A stretch of DNA of 64,000 nucleotides from Caulobacter radicis. Lineage in GTDB: Bacteria; Pseudomonadota; Alphaproteobacteria; Caulobacterales; Caulobacteraceae. This document shows, in pieces, positions 18,869-26,344 of this stretch. Numbering within the stretch: the first letter of the stretch is position 1; each line of letters opens with the position of its first letter. Under the pieces are notes generated by a model. That model was not told the origin of the DNA and made no database searches. It saw nothing but the letters and a program-made list of their open reading frames with translations. The stretch spans positions 1 to 64,000 of the forward strand of contig NZ_QDKO01000021.1 of NCBI RefSeq assembly GCF_003094615.1, written 5' to 3'. Made by a program: the position numbers and the translations under genes.

Positions 18869-20023
18869 TCAGGCCGCCGCCAGGGCCCTGAAGCCGCGCT
18901 CCAGGTCGGCGATCAGGTCGATCGGATCCTCCAGCCCGATATGCAGGCGCAGCAGCGGACCTTCGACGTTCACCGGCGTCGAGCGGCTCTTCAACTGCGG
19001 GTCGCAGTGGATCGCCAGGCTCTCGAAACCGCCCCAGGAGAAGCCGAGGCCAAACAGCGTCAGGGCGTCGAGGAAGGCGTGCACCGAGCGCTGGGTGGTC
19101 GGCTTCAGCACCACGCCGAACAGGCCGCAGGCGCCGGTGAAGTCGCGTTTCCAGATCGCGTGGCCGGGATCGTCGGGCAGGGCGGGGTGCAGCACGCGGG
19201 CCACCTCGGGCCGCTGCTCCAGCCAGCGAGCCACCGCCAGGCCGTTGGCCTCGTGGCGCGGCATGCGCGTGGCCAGGGTCCGCAGGCCGCGCAGCATGGT
19301 GTAGGCGTCGTCGGGCGAGACCGACCAGCCCACGTCCCACATGGCGTTGCCCAGCTCGTCGCCGATCACCGGGTCCATGGTCGTGGCGCTGCCCATGAAG
19401 CAGTCCGAGTGGCCGCCGACATATTTGGTCAGGGCCTGGACGCTGATGGTCACGCCGTGCGCCAGCGGCTTGAAGAGCAGGCCGGCCCCCCAGGTGTTGT
19501 CGATCAGGGTGAGGACGCCGCGCGCATTGGCGGCCGCGGCGATGGCCGGCACGTCCTGCATCTCGAAGGTCAGCGAGCCCGGGGCCTCCAGAAGGATCAG
19601 CCGGGTGTTGGGCTGGGCCAGGGCCATCAGGGCGTCGGCGTCGAGGGCCGGGTCGTAATAGCGGGTGGTGACGCCGAAGCGGGTGAGAAAGCGGTCGCAG
19701 AACCGGCGGGTGGGCTTGTAGGCGCTGTCGACCACCAGCACGTCGTCGCCGGCCTTCAGCACCGCCATCATCGCCCCGGTGATCGCCGCCAGGCCGGACG
19801 GATAGAGGGTCACGTCCGGCGAGCCTTCCAGCTCGGCCAGGGCCGCCTGCAGCGCGGCGGGCGAGGATAGGCCCGTGATGCCGTAGGTCAGCTGGCTGTC
19901 GTCGTACAGCGAGGCGGCGTTCGGCATCAGCACGGTCGAGCCGCGCTGGATCGGCGGATTGACGGTGCGCGCCAGCGACGGGGCCTGCAGGCCCGAGCGG
20001 ATCAGGCGGGTCTTTTCGTCCAT
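18869..20023 (-). CDS. metC: cystathionine beta-lyase (Cys/Met metabolism PLP enzyme)
   Basis: A 384-residue PLP enzyme of the Cys/Met metabolism family. The Schiff-base lysine is Lys200 in LTKYVGGHSD, and the substrate region SGLAAITGAMMAVL and LIDNTWGAGLLFKP fit cystathionine beta-lyase, which converts cystathionine to homocysteine. ATG 20023 begins MDEKTRLIRSG, the normal N-terminus of the family; the longer open frame upstream is low-complexity intergenic sequence. A related gamma-lyase activity cannot be excluded. Confidence 0.9.
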   Translation of the reverse strand: MDEKTRLIRSGLQAPSLARTVNPPIQRGSTVLMPNAASLYDDSQLTYGITGLSSPAALQAALAELEGSPDVTLYPSGLAAITGAMMAVLKAGDDVLVVDSAYKPTRRFCDRFLTRFGVTTRYYDPALDADALMALAQPNTRLILLEAPGSLTFEMQDVPAIAAAANARGVLTLIDNTWGAGLLFKPLAHGVTISVQALTKYVGGHSDCFMGSATTMDPVIGDELGNAMWDVGWSVSPDDAYTMLRGLRTLATRMPRHEANGLAVARWLEQRPEVARVLHPALPDDPGHAIWKRDFTGACGLFGVVLKPTTQRSVHAFLDALTLFGLGFSWGGFESLAIHCDPQLKSRSTPVNVEGPLLRLHIGLEDPIDLIADLERGFRALAAA

Positions 20024-20179
20024 GGCGGCGGGACTCGTAAGCACGGGAAGGAACCCGTCGTTTAAGGGCGTGGGCGGCCGGGGTTCAAGCGTTCGATCAA
20101 CGTCCTGGCGAGCGGCGCGGGGAATCGGCCATCTAGGAGGGGGCGTCCGGCGGGGGCCGGCGCCGTATCGGGGGATGGG

Positions 20180-20707
20180 ATGAGAGTTCTGGTTTGGCTT
20201 CTGACGCTGTCGGCGTCGATGCTCGCCGCCGCCGCTCGGGCCGAGGACCCGCCGCCCACGCCGCCGCCGGCGCAGGTTTCGGCCCTGGCCGGCTGCTGGA
20301 AGGGCGAGGGGACGGTCATGGGCAAGCCGGTGACCATCGCCCTGTCGGCGCGGCCGATCGTGGGCGGGGCGATGATGCTGGTCGAGGCCGACAGCGTCGC
20401 CAAGGCCGATCCGGCCGACACCTATGCCGCCCACCTGCTGCTGGGCGGCCGCACGACCAAGGCCGGCGAGCCGGCCGCGATCGTCGGCCTGTGGGCCGAC
20501 AGCTTCGGCGGCGACGGCGCCTCGCAGGGCGCGGGCAGGGTCGCGCCGAACGGCTTCGAGGTCAGCTATCCCTATGGCGAGGCCGCCTTCGTCAATCGCT
20601 GGGCGCGGGTTGGGGAGCATCTGAGCTGGTCCATCGTCATGCGCGGCGCGAGCGGCAAGGAGCAGGGATTCGCGAGCTATGAGCTCGTGCGGGCGGGGTG
20701 TCCGTAA
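20180..20707 (+). CDS. small secreted protein of unknown function
   Basis: 175 residues with a signal peptide (about residues 1-22, ending ARA-E), so probably periplasmic. After a Pro-rich linker the mature part begins LAGCWKGEGTVMGKPVTI and continues with alternating short beta-like segments, reminiscent of DUF1579 or lipocalin-like barrels. That assignment is only a resemblance. The ATG at 20180 follows a GGGGATGGG purine stretch. It is divergent from metC and stands alone. Confidence 0.75.
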   Translation: MRVLVWLLTLSASMLAAAARAEDPPPTPPPAQVSALAGCWKGEGTVMGKPVTIALSARPIVGGAMMLVEADSVAKADPADTYAAHLLLGGRTTKAGEPAAIVGLWADSFGGDGASQGAGRVAPNGFEVSYPYGEAAFVNRWARVGEHLSWSIVMRGASGKEQGFASYELVRAGCP

Positions 20708-20724
20708 GGTCCCGCGATCCTCAA

Positions 20725-21203
20725 GATGCTCCCCCTGAAGGGGGAGCTGCCGCGGAGCGACTGAGGGGGAAGGGACTGCTGACGCTGGGGATGTGCTGAC
20801 CTCATCAGGGACTTCCCCCTCCGGCCCTCCGGGCCACCTCCCCCTTCAGGGGGAGGATCTTGGTCGGCGAACCTCCCCCTCTGGGGGAGGCGGCCGAAGG
20901 CCGGTGGGGGGGCGGTTTCAGCTTTCGGGGCGGTGGCCGGTTTCGCAGTTTCTCCCCCCACCGATCGCTGCGCGATCGCCTCCCCCATAGGGGGAGGTTC
21001 CTTGAGACACGGGTTCGCATTCTCCCGCGTTCACACGCGTTAGGTCGGGGAGGCGCGGAGCGGCCGGGCGGAGCCCGGGGACCGTGGGTTTGTTTAGCGT
21101 TTCGGCTTCGTCGACCGCTCCGCCGCGTCGTTATTCCGAAGGGCCGGAGGCGCGGGTGCTGTTTCAACCCTGGACCCGGCTGTCCCACGGACGGGCAGGA
21201 CCA
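20725..21203. repeat. GC-rich mosaic repeat block, right arm of the large inverted repeat
   Basis: About 20787-21203 is the inverted copy of 1-417, differing mainly in short clustered substitutions (for example around 21005-21030). It contains the same CTCCCCCT/AGGGGGAG palindromes and the GCGATCGCGCAGCGATCG module. Bases 20725-20790 carry further related modules. No gene is seen. Both arms are intergenic. Confidence 0.8.
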
Positions 21204-21474
21204 ATAGCCCCGCGGTAATCCGGCGGCGGCCTCGGCTGATCCTGTTAGGCCGGTTTGAACGATCCCGACCCTGTCGACCCGCTCGTCGCGTCATGGACGG
21301 CTTGGCGGCCCAATTGCGCCTTGTGAGCGCTCCTGCAAACCCGCCTTTTCCACGACGCTCCGAGCGGCCCCGCTCGATGCGGTCCTCGCCACGCTTGGGC
21401 CGGTACCAAGAGCCCTCCCCATGGCGGGGACGGGTTTGATTATGCGAGCGCCCTGAGTCCCGTCGGATCAACAA
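21094..21474 (-). other. unidentified conserved-looking region with a 126-codon Arg-rich open frame
   Basis: The minus strand carries an open frame of 126 codons rich in Arg and Gly with no recognisable domain. It runs into the inverted repeat (bases up to 21203). The part 21204-21480 is unlike the surrounding repeat modules and contains several potential hairpins (for example CCGTCCCCGCCATGGGGAGGG). It could be the unrepeated part of the element, a structured RNA or a decayed gene. I do not recognise it and see no convincing ribosome site. It is unlikely to be a standard protein gene. Confidence 0.3.
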
Positions 21475-21546
21475 CGACTATTTTTGTGCAGGCTGTTGAT
21501 TTCGTGTGGGTTTGCTTTGGATTTCGCGGGGATGGACTGTGCGCGA

Positions 21547-21812
21547 GGGAACCTCCCCCAGAGGGGGGAGGCGATCGCGCAGCGATCGGTGGGGGGTGTT
21601 GGAGGGAACCGGCCGGCGCACCGGAAGCTGAAAACTTCCCCCCACCGGCCTTCGGCCGCCTCCCCCACAGGGGGAGGTTCCTCTTGAGCGTCTCGCCACG
21701 AGGGCGAGGGAGGCGGATGTATTGGTGGGGGATGACCACAGGCGTCTCGGAAGCTGAAAACGGCCCCCCTCCGGCCCTTCGGGCCACCTCCCCCACAGGG
21801 GAGGTTCCAGTC
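21547..21812. repeat. GC-rich mosaic repeat block, third cluster
   Basis: Three further modules of the family seen at 200-560 and 20725-21000: AACCTCCCCCAGAGGGGGGAGGC, the GCGATCGCGCAGCGATCG module, and CACCGGCCTTCGGCCGCCTCCC. They lie just downstream of the radical SAM gene stop. The stretch 20708-21816 otherwise holds no gene I can support. Confidence 0.75.
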
Positions 21813-21816
21813 GCCT

Positions 21817-23310
21817 TCAGGCCTGGCCAGGAGCGGCGCCGATCCCGCCCAGCACGCGCTGAGCCTGCTGGATCAGCGCCCGCCGGCGTTCGGCTGCCTG
21901 CGCGTGTTGGCGCTCGACCTGCGCGAGGTCGGCGGCGCAGTGGGGGCACTCGGTCTCGTGGGGCCAGACGTACTGGTCGCAGGAGCGGCAGACTTTCAGT
22001 CTGGATGGCAGGGCGCCGCCGGCTTCGGTGCGCTCGCGATGGGCCACATGCACCTTCGCCGGGTCGCGGACGGGCAGGGGAACGGTCTGGGCGCCGGGTA
22101 TGGGTTCGCGCACCAGGGCGAACTCGCCGATGGCGAAGCTGGCGGCCGGAGCGTCCTTGATCTTCGTCACCCGCTCGCGCCAGCCATGGCGCGCCAGGTC
22201 GAGCACCCGGTGGTGGCAGTAGGGGTTATTGCCGCGCTTGCCCAGCAGGGACTCCGAGGTCCAGGTGCAGCCGGCGCGGCAGACATCGGCGTAGTAGCAG
22301 GTGCGGCAGTAGTCGTAGAGCTCCTCGACGTCGCGCACGCGGCCGAAGGCCATCTTCTCGCTGTGGCGCCAGATGTCGGCGATGCTCATCTCGCGCACGT
22401 TGCCGGCGGCGTACAGCGAGGTGGCGAGCGACGGGCAGCCCTTGATGGTGCCGTCGGCCTCGATGCCGATGCCGCCCTGGCCGGCGGCGCAGCCGTTCCA
22501 GTGGTCGGCCTCGTCGCCCAGGCCGCGCCACATGCGCTCATAGGGGCCGAAATAGCCGACATTGTTGCCGACGATCATCAAGAGGCCCCGCTCCAGTCCC
22601 TCGCGATAGAGCCTGGCCAGCAGGGGCATGACGTCGAGCAGCTGGTAGGGCTGGAGCAGGAGGTCGGGATTGTCGACGGCGTTGCCCATCGCCACGGTCA
22701 GCTGGATCTGCCAGTGCGTCGCGCCGGCCTCGATGATCCGTTCCATCAGCTCGGGCAGGTGGGCGGCGGTCTCGGCGCCGATCTGGGTGTTGACCGAGAC
22801 GGCCAGGCCCCGGGCCTTGGCCCGCTTGAGGGCGCTGATCGCCTGGTCGTAGGAGCCGGGCACGCCGCGCACGCGGTCGTGCAGGTCGGGCAGGCCGTCG
22901 ATCGACACGCCGATACCTTGCAGGCCGGCCTCGGCCGCTTCGTCCAGGCGCTTGTCGGTCAGGTTGCGGGCGCCGGTCTGGACGGCGGTGCGGATGCCGT
23001 GGGCGCGGCTCCTGCGTATCAGTTCGATCCAGTCGCGGCGCAGATAGGCCTCGCCGCCGATCAGGGTCAGCTCACGCGTGCCCAGGGCGGCCAGATGATC
23101 GAGCAGTTCCAGCGCCTCGGCGGTGTTCAGCTCGTCTGGACGCGGCCGTCCGGCGCGCGAGCCGCAGTGCTGGCACTTGAGGTTGCAGGCGAGCGTGACC
23201 TCCCAGACCACGTGGACGGGGGTGAGCTGCTCATAGTCCTCGTCCGTGCGAAAGCGGACAGACTTGCCTTCCGGCGTGGTCCGAACGGCGGGCGGCAAGG
23301 TGTCGGTCAT
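21817..23310 (-). CDS. radical SAM/SPASM peptide maturase associated with Y-x10-GDL peptides
   Basis: 497 residues. The radical SAM [4Fe-4S] motif is Cys42, Cys46 and Cys49 (CNLKCQHC), followed by GGEAYL (85-90). A SPASM-type C-terminal region has Cys274, Cys292, Cys335, Cys338, Cys344, Cys348 and Cys365, enough for two auxiliary clusters. Residues 441-458 form a zinc-ribbon-like CxxC...CxxC motif before a helical tail, unusual for a maturase. It lies about 110 bases downstream of two small paralogous peptide genes carrying Y-x10-GDL. I recall an NCBI family named for this association (Y_X(10)_GDL-associated radical SAM protein). It probably modifies those peptides; the chemistry is unknown. 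Confidence 0.85.
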   Translation of the reverse strand: MTDTLPPAVRTTPEGKSVRFRTDEDYEQLTPVHVVWEVTLACNLKCQHCGSRAGRPRPDELNTAEALELLDHLAALGTRELTLIGGEAYLRRDWIELIRRSRAHGIRTAVQTGARNLTDKRLDEAAEAGLQGIGVSIDGLPDLHDRVRGVPGSYDQAISALKRAKARGLAVSVNTQIGAETAAHLPELMERIIEAGATHWQIQLTVAMGNAVDNPDLLLQPYQLLDVMPLLARLYREGLERGLLMIVGNNVGYFGPYERMWRGLGDEADHWNGCAAGQGGIGIEADGTIKGCPSLATSLYAAGNVREMSIADIWRHSEKMAFGRVRDVEELYDYCRTCYYADVCRAGCTWTSESLLGKRGNNPYCHHRVLDLARHGWRERVTKIKDAPAASFAIGEFALVREPIPGAQTVPLPVRDPAKVHVAHRERTEAGGALPSRLKVCRSCDQYVWPHETECPHCAADLAQVERQHAQAAERRRALIQQAQRVLGGIGAAPGQA

Positions 23311-23321
23311 GCGCGCTCATT

Positions 23322-23384
23322 CCCCGAAACGCGATAGCTTGGCCCCGAAACGCGACGGGCTGGCCCCGAAACGCGATGGGCGGG
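23322..23384. repeat. three tandem 21-bp repeats
   Basis: Three head-to-tail 21-base units starting CCCCGAAACGCGA at 23322, 23343 and 23364, differing at a few positions after base 13. They lie between the second peptide gene and the radical SAM start codon, so inside the transcript if the three genes are one operon. Confidence 0.9.
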
Positions 23385-23420
23385 CGACGTCGCCGGCGAG
23401 GCGGCGCCGCCCGCGCCCGG

Positions 23421-23597
23421 TTAGCTCTTTCCGCCTTCCAGCTTGGCGATCTCGACATTGAGAAGCGCCAGCAGGGTCTTGACGTCGCCGTACTGAGCCA
23501 GGTGAGCCTCGGCGGCGGCTTCGGCTTCCTTCAGGCGCGAGAGATCGCCCGAGGCGATGGCGTCGGTCACGGCGACGCCGTAGGGCTTGATGTTCAT
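23421..23597 (-). CDS. Y-x10-GDL peptide 2 (DUF1843-like putative maturase substrate)
   Basis: A 58-residue peptide, MNIKPYGVAVTDAIASGDL at its N-terminus. The tyrosine is followed by exactly ten residues and GDL. The C-terminal half is helical with QYGDVKTLLALLNVEIAK. It is clearly a paralog of the peptide encoded just upstream (5 bases between stop and start); both share the Y-x10-GDL and QYGDV-x-TLLA-x-L-x-x-EIAK blocks. A GAGG ribosome site lies within the end of the preceding gene. The size, tandem duplication and adjacency to a radical SAM/SPASM gene suggest a substrate. No cleavage site is evident. Confidence 0.85.
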   Translation of the reverse strand: MNIKPYGVAVTDAIASGDLSRLKEAEAAAEAHLAQYGDVKTLLALLNVEIAKLEGGKS

Positions 23598-23602
23598 GGC
23601 GA

Positions 23603-23776
23603 TCAGGCCTCGGCCTTGGCGATTTCGATCTTCAGGGCGGCCAGCAGGGTGGCGACGTCGCCATACTGGTTGACGTGCTCCTCGGCCTCGGCGGCCAGCT
23701 TCTTCAGCTGATCCAGGTCGCCGGTGGCGATGGCGTCGGTGATGGTGACGGCGTAAAGCGGTCGAAACGACGACAT
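23603..23776 (-). CDS. Y-x10-GDL peptide 1 (DUF1843-like putative maturase substrate)
   Basis: A 57-residue peptide beginning MSSFRPLYAVTITDAIATG, with Tyr, ten residues, then GDL, followed by an amphipathic helix ending NQYGDVATLLAALKIEIAK. ATG 23776 has a strong ribosome site (GGGGAGAAAA). The open frame extends further upstream, but that part is Arg/Ala-rich noncoding-like sequence. It is the first gene of a probable three-gene unit with peptide 2 and the radical SAM gene. The resemblance to DUF1843 short proteins is from memory of that family. The leader of about 190 bases upstream holds no other gene. Confidence 0.85.
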   Translation of the reverse strand: MSSFRPLYAVTITDAIATGDLDQLKKLAAEAEEHVNQYGDVATLLAALKIEIAKAEA

Positions 23777-23939
23777 GACGTTTTCTCCCCACGGGCGCGC
23801 CGGCGGTTGCGCCGGTCGCGCGGTTGCGTGCTCGGCGCGGTTGGCGCGCCGATGGTCGTTAAGCTGACGGGCACTTGCGGGGAGCGATGCGCGACTTGGC
23901 CGCGCTTCATGGCGGCGCGAGGCCGACCCCCAACGCATC

Positions 23940-23969
23940 GAGGGTCGGTCACATGAAGCGCCTTGTCAA
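23940..23969 (-). promoter_or_regulatory. possible promoter of the peptide operon
   Basis: On the minus strand a perfect TTGACA (23964-23969) lies in a locally AT-rich stretch about 190 bases upstream of the peptide 1 start. The -10 element at the expected distance is poor, so this is weak evidence. Confidence 0.3.
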
Positions 23970-24009
23970 TTCAGGATTGTATTCAGAAATCGCGTAACTT
24001 TGAGTGTTT

Positions 24010-24864
24010 TTACACAGCCGGGCCTGTCGCGACCGGGGCGTCGTCGCGGCCGCCCCACTCGGTCCACGAGCCGTCGTAGACGGCCGCCCGAGGCTTGCCC
24101 AGGCGATGCAGGGCCAGAGACACGACCGAGGCGGTGATGCCCGAGCCGCAGGTGGTGGCGATCGGCTTTTCGATGTCGACCCCGGCGTCGGCGAAGACGG
24201 CCTTCAACTGGTCGGCGGGCAGCATCGTGGCGTCGGCGGCCAGGATGGCGGCCAGCGGGATGTTTCGCGAGCCGGGGATGTGGCCGCTGGCCAGGCCGGC
24301 GCGGGGCTCGGGAACCTCGCCGTTGAAGCGGCCAGCGGCGCGGGCGTCGATCACCTGCTCGCGACCGGTCTCCAGGTTCTTCTTAATCTGGTCGAAGGAG
24401 CGGACGAGGTCTGCCTGCAGGCGGGGCGTGAAGTGGCGTTCCTGCGGTGCGGCGGGGCCGTCCTCCAGCGGGCGGCCCTCGGCGATCCACTTGGGCAGGC
24501 CGCCGTCCAGCACCACGACGTCCTCGTGGCCCATGACGCGGAAGTTCCACCATGCCCGGGCGGCCGGCAGGATGCCGGTGCTGTCGTAGACGACGATGCG
24601 CGAGCCGTCGCCGAGGCCCAGCTTGCGCACCCGCGAGGCGAACTTGACGCCGCTGGCCAGCATGTGGGGCAAGGGCGAGGTCTCGTCGGAGATCTCGTCG
24701 ATGTCGAAGAACACCGCGCCGGGGATGTGGCCGGCCTCGAACTCGGCCTTCGGGTCGCGCGGCGTGCCGGGCATGAACCACGAGGCGTCGACGATGCGCA
24801 CGTCCGGCGCGTCGAGGTGGTCGGCCAGCCAGGCGGTCGAGACGAGGGGATCGGCGTGGGTCAT
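24010..24864 (-). CDS. sseA: 3-mercaptopyruvate sulfurtransferase (two-domain rhodanese)
   Basis: 284 residues with two rhodanese domains (about 5-125 and 160-278). The active-site loop holds Cys239 in CGSGITA, matching the CGSGVTA loop of mercaptopyruvate sulfurtransferases rather than the thiosulfate-type loop. It transfers sulfur from 3-mercaptopyruvate to thiophilic acceptors in the cytoplasm. It follows cysK on the same strand by about 70 bases, a sulfur metabolism pairing. Confidence 0.9.
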   Translation of the reverse strand: MTHADPLVSTAWLADHLDAPDVRIVDASWFMPGTPRDPKAEFEAGHIPGAVFFDIDEISDETSPLPHMLASGVKFASRVRKLGLGDGSRIVVYDSTGILPAARAWWNFRVMGHEDVVVLDGGLPKWIAEGRPLEDGPAAPQERHFTPRLQADLVRSFDQIKKNLETGREQVIDARAAGRFNGEVPEPRAGLASGHIPGSRNIPLAAILAADATMLPADQLKAVFADAGVDIEKPIATTCGSGITASVVSLALHRLGKPRAAVYDGSWTEWGGRDDAPVATGPAV

Positions 24865-24933
24865 GGCTGGCCTTTCGGACTGGCGAACAGGGGCGGCAAC
24901 TTCACGTGCGCCGCCGCCCCGCGCAAGCGCGCC

Positions 24934-25932
24934 TTACAGCCAGGGCGGCGTCGGCAGGCCCTTCTCGGCCAGGAAGGCGGGGTTGAAGAGCTTGCTCTGG
25001 TAGCGCGAGCCGTGGTCGCAGAGGATGGTCACGATGGTGTGGCCGGGGCCCAGGTCCCTGGCCAGGCGCACGGCGCCGGCGACGTTGATGCCCGTCGAGC
25101 CGCCCAGGCACAGGCCCTCGTGCTGCACCAGGTCGAAGATCTGCTCCATCATCTCCTCGTCGGAGACGCGGTAGGGATGGTCGATGGCCAGGCCTTCGAG
25201 ATTGGCGGTGATCCGGCCCTGGCCGATGCCCTCGCTGATCGAATTGCCCTCGGCCTTCAGCTCGCCGGCGGCGTACCAGTTGTAGAGCGAGGCGCCGCCC
25301 GGGTCGGCCAGGCCGATCTTCACGTCCGGCTTGCGCTCGCGCAGGGCCTGGGCCACGCCCGCCAGGGTGCCGCCCGAGCCGACCGCGCAGATGAAGCCGT
25401 CGACCTTGCCGCCGGTCTGTTCCCAGATCTCCGGGCCGGTCGTGTCGTAGTGGGCCTGGCGGTTGGCGACGTTGTCGAACTGGTTGGCCCAGATCGCGCC
25501 GTTGGGCTCGGTCCTGGCCAGCTCCTCGGCCAGGCGGCCGGAGTAGCGGACGTAGTTGTCGGGGTTGGAGTAGGGGACGGCGTCGACTTCCACGAGCTCG
25601 GCGCCGAGCAGGCGGATGGCGTCCTTCTTCTCCTGGCTCTGGGTGCGCGGGATGACGATGGTGGTCTTGTAGCCGAGCGCGGAGGCGACCATGGCCAGGC
25701 CGATGCCGGTGTTGCCGGCCGTGCCCTCGACGACCCGGCCGCCCGGGCGCAGCAGGCCTTTGGCCTCGGCGTCGCGGATGATGCTGAGCGCGGCGCGGTC
25801 CTTGACCGACTGGCCGGGGTTCATGAACTCGGCCTTGCCCAGGATCTCGCAGCCGGTGGCCTCGCTGGCGCGGTTGAGGCGGATCAGCGGGGTGTTGCCG
25901 ATGGCGTCGAGAACGTTGGCGGTGACGGGCAT
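24934..25932 (-). CDS. cysK: cysteine synthase A
   Basis: A 332-residue PLP enzyme converting O-acetylserine and sulfide to cysteine. PLP lysine Lys44 lies in NPGQSVKDRAA; the phosphate loop is EGTAGNTGIGLA, and the SGGTLAG and GGSTGINVAG loops are present. The first residues (NVLDAIGNTPLIRLNR) match the family, so the ATG at 25932 is sound. It is slightly longer than the roughly 310-320 residues of enteric CysK. It lies upstream of sseA. Confidence 0.92.
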   Translation of the reverse strand: MPVTANVLDAIGNTPLIRLNRASEATGCEILGKAEFMNPGQSVKDRAALSIIRDAEAKGLLRPGGRVVEGTAGNTGIGLAMVASALGYKTTIVIPRTQSQEKKDAIRLLGAELVEVDAVPYSNPDNYVRYSGRLAEELARTEPNGAIWANQFDNVANRQAHYDTTGPEIWEQTGGKVDGFICAVGSGGTLAGVAQALRERKPDVKIGLADPGGASLYNWYAAGELKAEGNSISEGIGQGRITANLEGLAIDHPYRVSDEEMMEQIFDLVQHEGLCLGGSTGINVAGAVRLARDLGPGHTIVTILCDHGSRYQSKLFNPAFLAEKGLPTPPWL

Positions 25933-26046
25933 GGTCGAAAATCTGCGGCTTCGCGCGAAGAGGCGCCGTTGGAGGCAACGGTAGATCGCGATGCGGCCGC
26001 CCGGATCAATCCAGTTTTCCTGAAAGCGGCGGTCGGCGGGGCAGGT

Positions 26047-26331
26047 TCAGTGTGCGGTCGGCTCGGTCTGGATGACGTTCAGCAAGGCCAGGCCGCCTGC
26101 GGCCGCCGTCGCCGCGCACCAGGCCCCGCACAGGCCGTCGATGCCCACCAGGCTGTTCTCGACCGCGTCGGCCATGATACCTTCGGCGACCAGGGACGAC
26201 GGCTCGCCCAGCAGCTGGTTGTCGTGCAGCTCGCGGCACCAGGCGCCGACCGCCTCGACGGGCGTCGCCGCGTCGAACTGCGAGAGGTAGGTGCCGCCGT
26301 GGTAGTCGAGGACCAGGGTGAAGAGCGACAC
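26047..26331 (-). CDS. 94-residue protein of unknown function downstream of cfa
   Basis: Unrecognised. GTG start at 26331 with a good ribosome site (AGAGGAG, 8 bases upstream). It begins 13 bases after the cyclopropane synthase stop, so the two are probably cotranscribed. The sequence opens SLFTLVLDYHGGTYLSQF, is acidic, has two Cys-containing hydrophobic stretches (LCGAWCAATAAAGGLALLNV near residues 67-88), and no signal peptide. The longer in-frame reading from 26364 overlaps cfa and lacks a ribosome site. Confidence 0.7.
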   Translation of the reverse strand: MSLFTLVLDYHGGTYLSQFDAATPVEAVGAWCRELHDNQLLGEPSSLVAEGIMADAVENSLVGIDGLCGAWCAATAAAGGLALLNVIQTEPTAH

Positions 26332-26344
26332 GCTTGATGCTCCT

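Noticed and set aside
20024-20620. N-terminal extension of the cystathionine beta-lyase
   Set aside because: The upstream part overlaps the divergent secreted-protein gene and is low-complexity; the family start MDEKTRL is at 20023.
1-21203. Inverted repeats as the ends of a composite transposon
   Set aside because: Neither arm encodes a transposase, the enclosed genes are typical chromosomal genes in composition, and the same modules occur outside the arms.
21204-21480. tmRNA, RNase P RNA or rRNA fragment
   Set aside because: I looked for tag-encoding sequence and the conserved RNase P and rRNA motifs and found none.
23322-23384. Triple repeat as a CRISPR array
   Set aside because: Units are contiguous 21-mers without spacers and no cas genes are nearby.
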